From CAZVJA01 sp964626885 (GTDB taxonomy: Bacteria > Planctomycetota > Planctomycetia > Planctomycetales > Planctomycetaceae): a stretch of DNA of 61,158 nt. The position numbers and the translations under genes are program-made. A model generated the notes under the pieces. It did not search any database. It saw nothing but the letters and a program-made list of their open reading frames with translations, and was not told the DNA's origin. The stretch covers positions 1 through 61,158 of the forward strand of contig CAZVJA010000005.1 of NCBI GenBank assembly GCA_964626885.1, written 5' to 3'. Below are positions 1 to 9,022 of the stretch, piece after piece (the stretch's first letter is position 1; each line of letters opens with the position of its first letter).

Positions 1-1589
1 TTCGAGGGTTCGCCGACCTTGGAACCTGGAAGTTCAAGTCGGAGGACGTTGAAGAGTTCAAGCGGCGCAGCCAGCCCGACTCAAATCCCGACGTGCCGAT
101 TCTCAACGATGACGCCTCGTCCGATGATATGTCGGGTGAGCAGCCGGTGATGCTGCAACGGACATCAGACAGCGACGTACGCTTGATTCTGGATGACAGT
201 CTGCGCGAAGGGGTCGACAGTGATCCGGAAGTTCTGTTGGCATCGCTCGGCGATTCCGACAGCGACGTTCGCCTGGCGGACGAGCCCCGCTCGATTGTCG
301 ATTCCGGCAGCGATAGCGACGTCAAGCTCGTCGGCGATGATTCCGACAGTGACGTAACTCTGGCATCGTCCGCTTCTGATTTGCGGGATGATTCCGCCAG
401 CGACAGTGACGTGAAGCTCGTCGGGTCCGATACCGAGAGCGACGTGCGACTTGGAGGCGCGGGAGACTCGTCGCTGCTGGCCGATCTTGGAGCAAGCGAC
501 AGTGACGTGCAGCTTGTCGGCTCGGCGGGAGGCCCGGGAAGCGACAGCGACGTCCGACTGACTCCCACCGAAGGAAGCAGCGTCGATATCGCCGGCAGCA
601 GTGTCGACTCGCTCGGAACGAGCAGCGATATGGGAATCGTCGGCCAAGAAAGCGGCACCTCGATCAATCTGGCGGGTGATTCATCCGCTTCCGGGGATTC
701 GTCGGTTCTCATGGGAGAAGACAGCGGTATTGCCCTCGATGTTGGCAGCAGCGTCGTCCTGGATGGTGGCGACAACAGTTCCTCCGACAGCGGAATTTCT
801 CTGCAAAGCCTTGCTGACAGCGGCATTTCCCTTGAGAAGGCCGATAGCGGCATTGCACTGGCCGGCATGGCGGATAGTGGAATTGCCCTTGATAAAGTGC
901 CCGACAGCGGCATCAGCCTCTCGTCAGCCGACAGCGGCATCCGCCTCGATCGTGGAGCGCAAGAAAAACGTACCGTTCCGATGCTCAAGATGCCGGAAGA
1001 TGACGACGATCTGGACGATACACAAATGGAAGTCGCGGCTCTCGATGACGATGGAGATACCTACTCGTTGCAGAGCGGGGGGAAGGGATCTGCGAAAGGG
1101 GGCGACGCCGACACGGGAGTGATCCTCTTCGACGACGATGACGAGGATTTCGGAGCCGTCAGCTCGAAGAAAGGGGGCAGCAGCAGCAAGTTCGATCTCG
1201 CTGGCTCCAGCGTCGATTTTGCCGAAGCGGAAGACTTCAGCGACGACGAGGATCTGGAAGTCGCCGAAGACTCCCTCGAGATGGACGAAGAACTCGACGA
1301 GCTGGATGTCTTCGACGCCGCCGACGAGGATTTCGAGGAAACATTCGAATCGGGCGGAAGCCATGCGGAGTTCGCCGTTGCCGGCCCTTCCGCGGGGCGC
1401 ATTGCCGCTCCCGTCACGGAAGTGGAATGGGGGACCGGGACGTTCATCGGACTGGCTCTTTCCACTCTCCTCATGTCCCTCTGCCTGATCGTCACCTTCG
1501 ATCTGGTGCGGACCATGTGGGCCTACGACACCCCGAATGCCGCCACGGGAATGTTGCTCGAGCCGCTGAAATCGCTGTTTGCAGGCTAA
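1..1589 (+). CDS. Excisionase-type HTH protein with SDSDVxL/DSGIxL repeats and a C-terminal membrane segment (5' partial)
   Basis: The reading frame is open from base 3, so the gene starts upstream of the window; the first in-frame GTG (93) is not the true start. The first ~25 residues (TWKFKSEDVEEFKRR) match the end of a MerR/excisionase-type helix-turn-helix domain. Next come at least eight copies of [ST][DE]SDV-x-L and seven of DSGI-x-L in a highly acidic Ser/Asp-rich linker, then a D/E-rich stretch, and one hydrophobic helix close to the C-terminus (FIGLALSTLLMSLCLIVTF). The layout suggests a DNA-binding domain tied to the membrane by a long flexible acidic tether. Function is unknown. 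A strong terminator follows 37 bases after the stop. Confidence 0.85.
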   Translation, partial: RGFADLGTWKFKSEDVEEFKRRSQPDSNPDVPILNDDASSDDMSGEQPVMLQRTSDSDVRLILDDSLREGVDSDPEVLLASLGDSDSDVRLADEPRSIVDSGSDSDVKLVGDDSDSDVTLASSASDLRDDSASDSDVKLVGSDTESDVRLGGAGDSSLLADLGASDSDVQLVGSAGGPGSDSDVRLTPTEGSSVDIAGSSVDSLGTSSDMGIVGQESGTSINLAGDSSASGDSSVLMGEDSGIALDVGSSVVLDGGDNSSSDSGISLQSLADSGISLEKADSGIALAGMADSGIALDKVPDSGISLSSADSGIRLDRGAQEKRTVPMLKMPEDDDDLDDTQMEVAALDDDGDTYSLQSGGKGSAKGGDADTGVILFDDDDEDFGAVSSKKGGSSSKFDLAGSSVDFAEAEDFSDDEDLEVAEDSLEMDEELDELDVFDAADEDFEETFESGGSHAEFAVAGPSAGRIAAPVTEVEWGTGTFIGLALSTLLMSLCLIVTFDLVRTMWAYDTPNAATGMLLEPLKSLFAG

Positions 1590-1979
1590 GTCGGTCGAGC
1601 TCTGGCCTGAAGCACAAATCTCGCTGGCCTGCTCCCATAAGGGAGCAGGCCGGTTTTTTTGTGGTGTTCGGCCGGCAGAAATTTCCGAAAAATTCGCGCG
1701 GGGAGAAAAAAATCCTCAAGTTCCTCTAGGCAGACTTACGGCGACTCACTATAACGCCGCCCGAATCGCCCCGCGGAAACGCGCCGTTGAAGCCATTTCG
1801 ACGGGCAGCAGCCTCAGGACGCATTTCTCTCTCTCTCCAAAATCCACACATACAATTCGGTCCACCCAGCATAGTCCCCCCTGGGACGTTGTTTGACGTC
1901 AACTCGCCTGCGTCGACCCGTTACGCAGCCCGTTGTCGCACAACCTCTCCTCTTTGAGAGTTTTCAAAGGAGTTTTTCC
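1590..1979. other. Intergenic region with terminator and upstream region of the OmpA-like gene
   Basis: No convincing gene is seen in these 390 bases. They hold the terminator at 1626-1660 and the leader of the OmpA-family gene, including its ribosome binding site AAAGGAG at 1966-1972. A longer in-frame start for that gene at 1893 exists but has no ribosome binding site. Confidence 0.6.
1626..1660 (+). terminator. Rho-independent terminator
   Basis: A perfect 11-bp stem (GGCCTGCTCCC at 1626-1636 with its complement at 1641-1651), a four-base ATAA loop and a GG(T)7 tail at 1652-1660. It lies 37 bases after the stop of the SDSDV-repeat gene. Confidence 0.92.
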
Positions 1980-2753
1980 ATGCCCATGCCGGCACGGATT
2001 TCGGTCGCCTGCCTCGTCGGCCTCATGGTTTGCACCACCACCGCCTGCAACATGGTCCCGCAGCAGACGCTTCGCCAAAGCCAGATGCAGACGATGCATT
2101 GGTACAAGCAGTACCAGACCTTGGCCTCCGATCGCTCACGTCTCGAGCAAAGTCTCGCCGCAGCCAATCAGCGATTGGACAACATGAACGCGGAGCGCGG
2201 CCAACTGCACCAGAAGTACATCAGCCTGCTGAATCGCCGCAAAGACCAGCCGAGCCCCTTGTCGCGCGAAACGACTCGCCGCTTCGAGGAACTGGCGCGC
2301 AAGTATCCGCAGTTCGAATTCGATCCCCAGACCGGCGTCAGCAAATTCAGCAACGATATTTTGTTCGGCTCAGGAAGTGCTGAAATCAAGCACGGCGCCT
2401 TCCCCATGCTCCACGAATTCGCGCAAATCCTGAACGAGGGAGATGCCAAGCGGCTGAACATTCTGGTCGTCGGTCACACTGATGACCGTCCGATCAAGAA
2501 GGAGCGGACCCGAGCGAATCATGAAACAAACTGGCACCTCTCGACCGATCGAGCCAATGAGGTGGTCGTCGCCCTGGCGAAATCCGGTATCAAAGAAGGG
2601 CGCATGGGGTCCGCGGGTTATGGTCCATATCAACCGGTGGCGGACAATAAGACCGAATCCGGCCGACAGAAAAACCGCCGGGTTGAAATCTTCGTCCTCG
2701 CTCCGGAAGCGGTTGTCGCGGGAGGTTGGGACCCCAATTGGGGCCGACATTAG
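1980..2753 (+). CDS. OmpA/MotB-family peptidoglycan-binding protein, probable lipoprotein
   Basis: 257 residues from the ATG at 1980, chosen because AAAGGAG lies 7 bases upstream. A signal peptide (MPMPARISVACLVGLMVC) ends at a Cys near residue 23 (TTAC) that is a probable though weak lipobox. Residues ~35-80 are a likely coiled coil. The C-terminal ~120 residues form an OmpA-like domain: GHTDDRP, then STDRANEVV, then GYGPYQPV and finally GRQKNRRVEIF, the peptidoglycan diaminopimelate-binding signature. The role is anchoring the outer membrane to peptidoglycan, in line with the Gram-negative type envelope of planctomycetes. It converges on the next gene with only 4 bases between stops. Confidence 0.9.
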   Translation: MPMPARISVACLVGLMVCTTTACNMVPQQTLRQSQMQTMHWYKQYQTLASDRSRLEQSLAAANQRLDNMNAERGQLHQKYISLLNRRKDQPSPLSRETTRRFEELARKYPQFEFDPQTGVSKFSNDILFGSGSAEIKHGAFPMLHEFAQILNEGDAKRLNILVVGHTDDRPIKKERTRANHETNWHLSTDRANEVVVALAKSGIKEGRMGSAGYGPYQPVADNKTESGRQKNRRVEIFVLAPEAVVAGGWDPNWGRH

Positions 2754-2757
2754 TCCG

Positions 2758-3156
2758 TCACGCCGCGTCGGACTCCGTCACCGAACTCAACTGCTCTGCC
2801 GGTTGGTGCTCTGAAGCCGAATCGTCCCCATCATCGGAAATTGTTTCGCCTTCCTCCGACGCATGGTCCCCCTGCTCGATGGTCCGCTTGCCAAGCGGGC
2901 TGACCTGGTAACGCATGCCGTCCTCACGCCCCATCAGCTCGAACTTCAGGAAGCCCAGCGCGATCAATTGACCATGGGCACGGGCGAGCGCTTCCCCTTC
3001 GATTCCGTCAACGGAGCGTAGGCGAGGAAGCCATCCGTCGGTTTCGGGGTTCTGGGCTTTCTGCTCCGTCTGGTTGGCGTGATACGCCCCCAGAACGAGC
3101 CGCCACGAGTCATCCCCACCCAATAATGCTGGATCAAGTTCGAGCATACAGGTCAT
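2758..3156 (-). CDS. Conserved hypothetical protein
   Basis: 132 residues. The first ~95 look like a compact folded domain (DDSWRLVLGAYHANQTEQ, then ALARAHGQLIALGFLKFEL and RYQVSPLGKRTIE) resembling a small winged-helix-like fold, since a helix is followed by a strand pattern ending in TPLG-like residues. The tail is acidic and disordered (SEEGETISDDGDDSASE). No catalytic motif or signal peptide is seen. An internal Met at residue 4 is an alternative start. It converges on the OmpA-like gene, and I cannot assign a function. Confidence 0.7.
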   Translation of the reverse strand: MTCMLELDPALLGGDDSWRLVLGAYHANQTEQKAQNPETDGWLPRLRSVDGIEGEALARAHGQLIALGFLKFELMGREDGMRYQVSPLGKRTIEQGDHASEEGETISDDGDDSASEHQPAEQLSSVTESDAA

Positions 3157-3378
3157 ATCGGCCGCTCACTCAGGACGTTCCACAAAGACCACAGGCTCCC
3201 ATAGGACCGATACAGACCAACCCCCATCGGCGCGGCGGAACGTGTAAACCTTGACGGTTGGAGAACGTTGAAGCCCGAAGCTCGAATGCCTAAAGAAACC
3301 CGAATTTCCGAAGCACAAAACCCGGAACCAGGACTCGCAACTGCGTGTTGTGCATCGCGATTCTTGCTTTTCTCCCCC

Positions 3379-4764
3379 TCAGAGCTTGATGTAGATCTTG
3401 CTCTTCTCCAGCGATCGCAGGATTAGCCAGGTGAGGTAAAAGAACAGGGCAAATCCGGCGAACATGTACCACGCGGGCACATCCTTCGGCATGAAATGAC
3501 TCACCGTCGAGCCGGTAATGTCATGCAAGACGTAGCCGAAGAGCGCATTGACCCCCAACGTCCGAAAGACCCCGATCTTGATCCCGACCACATCCGCGAG
3601 CAGGTACCACAACATGTAGATGGCAAGCGACAGTCCGGCGGAAAACATGAGGTAAGAAATCGAACCCGCCCGCTGGCTCATCATCCAGTAATTCTGCAGG
3701 CGATATTTCGCACTCTCGTCCTTGCCGCGCGGTGGAGGTGTCTCCAACCAATAGGCTTTCGTAGCATACTTGCTCCAACCGGCGGCTTCTTCCTCGGCCG
3801 AGCGACTGTGCGGCGGCGGAACGAACGGAGGCTCCGCCAGCACCTTGCTCCACTCGCCGGCCCGCAGGCTGGTCCACCACACGTCGCGAGATCCCTTTGA
3901 CGGCATGACGGGAAACGCAGCCAATTGCGGTTTGTCTTCCCTCCGCTCCGGCTGGCTGGTCTCCGCCGCATCGGCCGGTGCTCCGTCAGCCGTCTCCTGC
4001 TGCGGGACGTCGTACATCCTTGTTCCGCAGGAGAATACATATCCCAGTCCCATCAACAAAATCGACCACAGGACCATTTTCGACAAAGTTCCGGCCGAAG
4101 CGCGATTCCCGGGACTCCCGGCAATCGCATCGCAGGCGAACGTTCCAATCATGGTCGGAATCGTCCAAGTCAGAAAGCCGAGGTTCCCGCCGTCAATTCC
4201 TCCCGGGCCGTTCGGCGAACCATTGACCCAGTGAAAATAGAACCAATAGGAGAGCCCCACGTGCAATGCCGCCGAGCCCAGCATGTAGAGCAAGCGCACC
4301 AGCGCGCGGGCACGAATCACCGGCAAGATCCACAGCGACGTGCAGGCAATGTGCATCAGCGTCTGGAACCAGGTGTTCTTGAGTGGATCCTTGATGGCCT
4401 CCCACACTCCCTTTTGGACCAATGCATCCCAAGTGTTCGCTGCATCCTTCATAGGAGCGCCGTACCAGAGAATCGCCACGAGCGCCAGCCCCAGAAACCG
4501 TTTCACCGCGTGCCAATAGGCGGATTTGAGCCCTTCGGTCTGAATTCGCCGACCGAATGACAGTCGATATGAGAAGCCAACCGCGAAGAAGAACTGCGGC
4601 ATGATCGTGTCGGCATAGCTGTTGAACGTATTGTGGTGCCGCCAAAGGTCCGGGCAAGCTGCGTACCCACCCAGAAAGTTCACCAGAAACATCCCCGCGA
4701 CCGTATAGCCGCGAAATTGATCGAGGGATGCAATCCGGGCAGGAGCAACTTTCTCAGTGGACAT
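3379..4764 (-). CDS. Multi-pass membrane protein, heparan-alpha-glucosaminide N-acetyltransferase-like (DUF5009/NagX type)
   Basis: 461 residues with about ten hydrophobic segments. The start RIASLDQFRGYTVAGMFLVN and the following HHNTFNSYADTIMPQFFFAVG match the COG4299 acyltransferase-like family related to lysosomal HGSNAT and bacterial NagX, in which early His and Asp residues take part in transmembrane acetyl transfer. A soluble insert at about residues 250-340 (rich in P, E and K) is unusual and probably lies outside the membrane. It is the last gene of a minus-strand run with kdsB, pyrG, truB and an amidase, 94 bases after the amidase. The substrate is not known. Confidence 0.8.
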   Translation of the reverse strand: MSTEKVAPARIASLDQFRGYTVAGMFLVNFLGGYAACPDLWRHHNTFNSYADTIMPQFFFAVGFSYRLSFGRRIQTEGLKSAYWHAVKRFLGLALVAILWYGAPMKDAANTWDALVQKGVWEAIKDPLKNTWFQTLMHIACTSLWILPVIRARALVRLLYMLGSAALHVGLSYWFYFHWVNGSPNGPGGIDGGNLGFLTWTIPTMIGTFACDAIAGSPGNRASAGTLSKMVLWSILLMGLGYVFSCGTRMYDVPQQETADGAPADAAETSQPERREDKPQLAAFPVMPSKGSRDVWWTSLRAGEWSKVLAEPPFVPPPHSRSAEEEAAGWSKYATKAYWLETPPPRGKDESAKYRLQNYWMMSQRAGSISYLMFSAGLSLAIYMLWYLLADVVGIKIGVFRTLGVNALFGYVLHDITGSTVSHFMPKDVPAWYMFAGFALFFYLTWLILRSLEKSKIYIKL

Positions 4765-4858
4765 CGGTGGTATCCATTATCAGGAACGCAAATGGGGGAA
4801 CAGATGCGTTCCCATTCGCCGACTCGAACGCGTTTCAAACGTCGCACACTGTCCCAGA

Positions 4859-6220
4859 CTAACGGGACGATTCCCCAGCGGCAATAACCCCCTCGCACCA
4901 CGCCGCCGCACGAAACAACTCGGCCTCTCCTGCATGACGTCCGACGATCTGGATCCCCAACGGCAGGCCTTCTTCCGAAAGCGCGACGGGCAAACAAATC
5001 GTCGGCAAGCCGGTGAAGCTCCAAGGGGAATTCATCGCCGGATCGCCTGTGGTGGAAGTATCGGGAGCAGGGCCGGTTGTGGCCGGGCAGACCAGCACAT
5101 CGACCCCTGCAAAGCTTCCGACGATCTCTCGCTTCAACTGATCTTGAAAGCGGCGGCATCGCTCATATTCGTTCGACGGAACACGCAGGCCCTCTTCGAT
5201 CAGCTCGCGCACCTTCGGCAGATAATCCTCCGGCATCTCGGCGAAGCGTTGCCGATGCACCTCGGCTGTCTCGGCCGAGATGACAACCCGATGCGCGCGC
5301 AGCACATCGTCGAAGGTCGCCGGAAGGGTCGCGTCCACAACTGTTGCACCGGCAAGTCGCAGAGCCTCCAAAGCCCGGTCGACTGCCAGGTGGGCCGATG
5401 ACTCGGCTTTGCCGTCGAACAGACCATGGAGGCGGCCGATTCGAGGTGGGGCGGAAGTTTTTGTCTCCGTCGCACTGAACGTACTGGAAGAACCGCTGAT
5501 CGCGTCCACATCGCTGATGGCATCGAGCAGAATCGCCAGCCCGCGGACCGAACGGGCCATCGGTCCGGGATGGTCAAGGTGCTTTGCCAGCGGAACTATT
5601 CCATCCAGACTCACGCGGCCATAGCTCGGCTTGCATCCCAAAATCCCGCAATACGACGCCGGACGGGTGATCGACCCACCCGTCTGTGAGCCGATCGTGC
5701 CGAGACACATGCCGAGCGCGACCGCCGCGGCGGAACCGCTCGATGAGCCGCCGGGGGTGCGGTCTTGGTTCCAGGGGTTGCGCGTCACGGGAGGATCAAA
5801 GCAGGCGAACTGCGTGGTCACAGTCTTGCCGAGAATCACTGCACCAGCGTCGCGCAACCGGGCGACAACCGGGGCATCGGTATTTGCGATCTCATTGGCC
5901 CGCGCCTTCGATCCGGCTGCGGTCGGGAACCCAGCCACATCAACAATGTCCTTGATGCCGATCGGAATGCCGTGCAGCGGCCCGCGATACCTCCCCGCCG
6001 CGATCTCCGCATCCAGCTGCTTCGCCTGTTCCCGCGCTCCTTCACGATCAACGAGTACCCAGGCGCGATACTCCGCTTCCAGCGCGTCAATTCTCGCAAG
6101 ACAACACTCGAGTACATCAACGCAGGTGCGTTTCTTTGAGCGCAACTCCGCCGCAACCCCTTCGATGGTCTCATCCGGGCGTGGAAAGAGTTCGAGTTTC
6201 GCGGTGTTTGATATTGCCAT
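4859..6220 (-). CDS. Amidase signature family protein (GatA-like amidase)
   Basis: 453 residues from the ATG at 6220; a start 45 bases upstream would add a non-homologous stretch. The amidase signature Ser-cisSer-Lys triad is visible: Lys in PIGIKDIVD, the cis-Ser in the Gly/Ser loop GGSSSGSAAAVA and the nucleophile Ser in GSQTGGSITRPAS. The family hydrolyses amides or transfers ammonia. True GatA would be expected next to gatB or gatC, and neither is here, so a stand-alone amidase of unknown substrate is more likely. It lies 73 bases after truB on the same strand. Confidence 0.87.
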   Translation of the reverse strand: MAISNTAKLELFPRPDETIEGVAAELRSKKRTCVDVLECCLARIDALEAEYRAWVLVDREGAREQAKQLDAEIAAGRYRGPLHGIPIGIKDIVDVAGFPTAAGSKARANEIANTDAPVVARLRDAGAVILGKTVTTQFACFDPPVTRNPWNQDRTPGGSSSGSAAAVALGMCLGTIGSQTGGSITRPASYCGILGCKPSYGRVSLDGIVPLAKHLDHPGPMARSVRGLAILLDAISDVDAISGSSSTFSATETKTSAPPRIGRLHGLFDGKAESSAHLAVDRALEALRLAGATVVDATLPATFDDVLRAHRVVISAETAEVHRQRFAEMPEDYLPKVRELIEEGLRVPSNEYERCRRFQDQLKREIVGSFAGVDVLVCPATTGPAPDTSTTGDPAMNSPWSFTGLPTICLPVALSEEGLPLGIQIVGRHAGEAELFRAAAWCEGVIAAGESSR

Positions 6221-6293
6221 GCGAAATATCAACCTACTCACGGGACAGAACGTAAGCAACCACAAGTCAGGATGCTATGCCCCGCCACCCGAA

Positions 6294-7217
6294 TCAGGTC
6301 TGCGGCAGGAGCACCGTATGCGGCTGGAATGACCGATCGGCCGGCTCGTACGTCGCGACGGCAGCCAGATCTGCGCCGGACGTCAGCAGCGCCACATGAA
6401 TGGTGGCCGACACGTCCGAGATTTCACCGGGTGAAAATCCCTCTCCGGCGGGGATCGGTCGGCCGTGTCGGACCAGCTCCAGCTCCCCCTCGTGGCACAC
6501 ATGCTTCGAGCAATGCGCTACGGCGGCAATCGGCGGCTGCATGCGGGCCAGCACCGTGTCATCATCGAGTTCATCGAACGGGACAGCATTCTCGAGTTCG
6601 AACGTCCCGATGCGCGTCCGCACCAGCGCGCTCATTACCGCTCCGCAGCCGAGGGCCTCTCCCAGATCGCGGCCGATTGACCGGACATATGTTCCCGAGC
6701 CGCATTGGATGTCGAGCACCAGTTCCGGATACTCGAATCGGACGATTTCCAACCGATGCACGACGACCGGCCTTGGCTGAAGGTCAACATCGCGCCCCTG
6801 CCGCGCGAGTATGTAGGCCCTCTCGCCATCAACATGCACCGCTGAGAACCGAGGGGGCACCTGCTCAATCGTCCCGATGAACCGCGGCAAGAGCGACACG
6901 ATCTGTTCGCGTAAAACCAATTCGACGTCCGGCGTCTCGACCACTTCCCCTTCGATATCGTCCGTATCGCTCCGTCGACCGAGCAAGAACGTCACGCGGT
7001 ATTCCTTCCGTTGCTCTTGAATGTATTGAATCAGCCGGGTTGCCGGGCCGACGCAGACGACCAGCACACCGGTCGCGATGGGATCAAGAGTCCCCGCGTG
7101 CCCGACCTTCAACCGTTTGCGCCCCTGTTTCGTCAACTTGACGACGCGATCGACCACCCGCCGCGACGTGATGCCGGCCGGCTTGTCGATGTTCAGGATG
7201 CCGCAGATCGGATTCAT
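6294..7217 (-). CDS. truB: tRNA pseudouridine(55) synthase TruB
   Basis: 307 residues. TruB converts U55 of the tRNA T-loop to pseudouridine. The start GILNIDKPAGITS and the motif KVGHAGTLDPIATGVL are diagnostic, with the catalytic Asp at residue 45 in GTLDP. Further family blocks are KEYRVTFLLGRRSDTDDIEG, PRFSAVHVDGERAY and CGSGTYVRSIGRDLG. A C-terminal PUA-like region is present. Usually truB sits with rbfA and infB, but here it follows pyrG by 96 bases in a mixed housekeeping run. Confidence 0.96.
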   Translation of the reverse strand: MNPICGILNIDKPAGITSRRVVDRVVKLTKQGRKRLKVGHAGTLDPIATGVLVVCVGPATRLIQYIQEQRKEYRVTFLLGRRSDTDDIEGEVVETPDVELVLREQIVSLLPRFIGTIEQVPPRFSAVHVDGERAYILARQGRDVDLQPRPVVVHRLEIVRFEYPELVLDIQCGSGTYVRSIGRDLGEALGCGAVMSALVRTRIGTFELENAVPFDELDDDTVLARMQPPIAAVAHCSKHVCHEGELELVRHGRPIPAGEGFSPGEISDVSATIHVALLTSGADLAAVATYEPADRSFQPHTVLLPQT

Positions 7218-7255
7218 GTTCTCGGTTGCGCTCTAGTCACACACGTTCAACAGAT

Positions 7256-7283
7256 AAGCCCACTGATGGTGGTCAGTGGGCTT
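7256..7283 (-). terminator. Terminator-like hairpin downstream of pyrG
   Basis: A perfect 11-bp stem (AAGCCCACTGA at 7256-7266 and its complement at 7273-7283) with a 6-base loop, 30 bases after the pyrG stop. The minus-strand sequence after it (TATCTGTTG) is only weakly T-rich, so it may be a leaky terminator or a 3' end stabiliser within the run. Confidence 0.5.
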
Positions 7284-7313
7284 CGATTCGACGGAGATAC
7301 TTTCATCGCGCCG

Positions 7314-8936
7314 TCACACCGGTATCTGCATCCGCGATTGATGCCGCTGGATGGCGGCTTCGACGAAGCCCTGAAACAGTGCCTGCGGCTTGTGCGGTTT
7401 CGATTTGAACTCCGGATGAAACTGTACCGCCACGAACCACGGGTGATCGGGAATTTCCACAATCTCGACCAGTTTGCCGTCGGGGCTGGTGCCGGCAATG
7501 CTCATCCCCGCTTCTTCAAAGGCATTTTTGAATTCCGGATTGAATTCGTAACGGTGCCGATGCCGCTCGGAAATCTGGTGCGCTCCGTAGCAGGCGGCGG
7601 AACGGGAATCATCCGCCAGCACGCAGGGCTGCGCTCCAAGCCGCATCGTCCCACCCTTATCGGTGACACTCTTTTGTTCTTCGAGCATGCAGATCACCGG
7701 GTGAGAGGTATCGGCCGCGAACTCGGTGCTGTTGGCGTCGTTGTAGCCGAGGACGTTCCGGGCGAACTCAATCACCGCGCATTGCATGCCGAGGCAGATC
7801 CCGAAGAACGGTATCTCGCACTCGCGCGCGAAGCGGATCGCCTCGACCTTTCCCTCGATCCCCCGCATGCCGAACCCGCCGGGAACGAGTAATCCATCGA
7901 CACCCGAGAGGAGCATCTCCGGCCCTTGCTTCTCCAACTCTTCCGCTTCGATCCGTTTGACGAGGACCCGAGCGGAATGCGCGAACCCGGCGTGATCGAG
8001 CGATTCGTAAATCGATTTGTACGCATCCCGGTGGTCGATGTATTTGCCGACGACCGCGATCGTTACCTCATGCTCGGGATTGCGAATCCGCTGCATCAGG
8101 TCTTTCCAGTCGTCGATCTCCAGCGGCCGGGCATCCAGGTGCAGCTTGTCGACAATGAGTTGATCCAGCCCATGCTCGACAAGCCCGATCGGCACTTCGT
8201 AAATCGAGAATTCCTTGTCCATCTCCTCGATAACAGCGTGCTTCTCGACGTTGCAGAAGAGCGCGATCTTCTCACAGTTCTCGCGCCCCAGCGGCCGTTC
8301 GGTGCGGACGATGAGAATATCGGGCTGAATACCGATCTGCCGCAATTGACCGACGCTGTGCTGCGTCGGCTTGGTCTTCGCCTCGCGGGCCGCCTTGAGG
8401 TACGGCACCAGCGTCAGATGAATGAACAAACAATTCTCTTTGCCGACGTCGAGCGGAATCTGCCGGATCGCTTCCAGGAACGGCAGCCCTTCAATATCAC
8501 CGACCGTGCCGCCGAGTTCGGTGATAACCACGTCGACATCCGGCCCGGCGAGGTTGCGGACCGCGGCTTTGATTTCATTTGTGACGTGCGGCACTACCTG
8601 CACGGTGCGGCCGAGATATTCGCCGCGGCGTTCCTTCTCGATCACCCGCTGGTAGATCTGCCCGGTGGTGTAGTTCGACTCGCGCGAAAGAGGGCTGTTG
8701 GTGAACCGCTCGTAATGCCCGAGGTCGAGATCAGTCTCGGAGCCGTCGTCGAGCACGTACACTTCGCCATGTTGATAGGGACTCATCGTCCCAGGGTCGA
8801 CGTTGAGGTACGGGTCGAGCTTCTGCATGCGGACGCGCAAACCGCGGCGTTCGAGCAGCAAAGCGATTGAAGCCGACGTCAGCCCCTTGCCCAATGAGCT
8901 AACGACCCCACCCGTCACAAAGATGTGTTTGGTCAT
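7314..8936 (-). CDS. pyrG: CTP synthase PyrG
   Basis: 540 residues, close to the family length. It makes CTP from UTP, ATP and glutamine. The N-terminal synthetase domain shows FVTGGVVSSLGKGLTSAS (nucleotide-binding loop) and ELGGTVGDIEGLPF. The C-terminal class I glutamine amidotransferase domain shows the nucleophile Cys in FFGICLGMQCAVIE and the His/Glu pair in AVQFHPEFKSKP. It lies 86 bases after kdsB on the same strand; KdsB consumes CTP, so the pairing makes metabolic sense and recurs in other bacteria. Confidence 0.98.
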   Translation of the reverse strand: MTKHIFVTGGVVSSLGKGLTSASIALLLERRGLRVRMQKLDPYLNVDPGTMSPYQHGEVYVLDDGSETDLDLGHYERFTNSPLSRESNYTTGQIYQRVIEKERRGEYLGRTVQVVPHVTNEIKAAVRNLAGPDVDVVITELGGTVGDIEGLPFLEAIRQIPLDVGKENCLFIHLTLVPYLKAAREAKTKPTQHSVGQLRQIGIQPDILIVRTERPLGRENCEKIALFCNVEKHAVIEEMDKEFSIYEVPIGLVEHGLDQLIVDKLHLDARPLEIDDWKDLMQRIRNPEHEVTIAVVGKYIDHRDAYKSIYESLDHAGFAHSARVLVKRIEAEELEKQGPEMLLSGVDGLLVPGGFGMRGIEGKVEAIRFARECEIPFFGICLGMQCAVIEFARNVLGYNDANSTEFAADTSHPVICMLEEQKSVTDKGGTMRLGAQPCVLADDSRSAACYGAHQISERHRHRYEFNPEFKNAFEEAGMSIAGTSPDGKLVEIVEIPDHPWFVAVQFHPEFKSKPHKPQALFQGFVEAAIQRHQSRMQIPV

Positions 8937-9022
8937 ATAATAGAAGCAATGATCAGCAGTCGGCTAACAGCCGCTTGCGGCTCAGCGTGCTCCCCAACCG
9001 CCTTGTGGGTTCCATTGGTTGA

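Noticed and set aside
165..647. A 160-residue frame on minus within the SDSDV-repeat gene
   Set aside because: It is antisense to the repeat-coding gene and its repetitive sequence mirrors the plus-strand repeats; no start signal or homology.
3925..4560. A 211-residue frame on plus opposite the acyltransferase-like gene
   Set aside because: Arg/Pro/Gln-rich composition typical of antisense frames in GC-rich DNA; the minus-strand membrane protein is convincing.
7926..8870. A 314-residue frame on plus opposite pyrG
   Set aside because: It runs exactly antisense to a conserved CTP synthase and has no recognisable domain.
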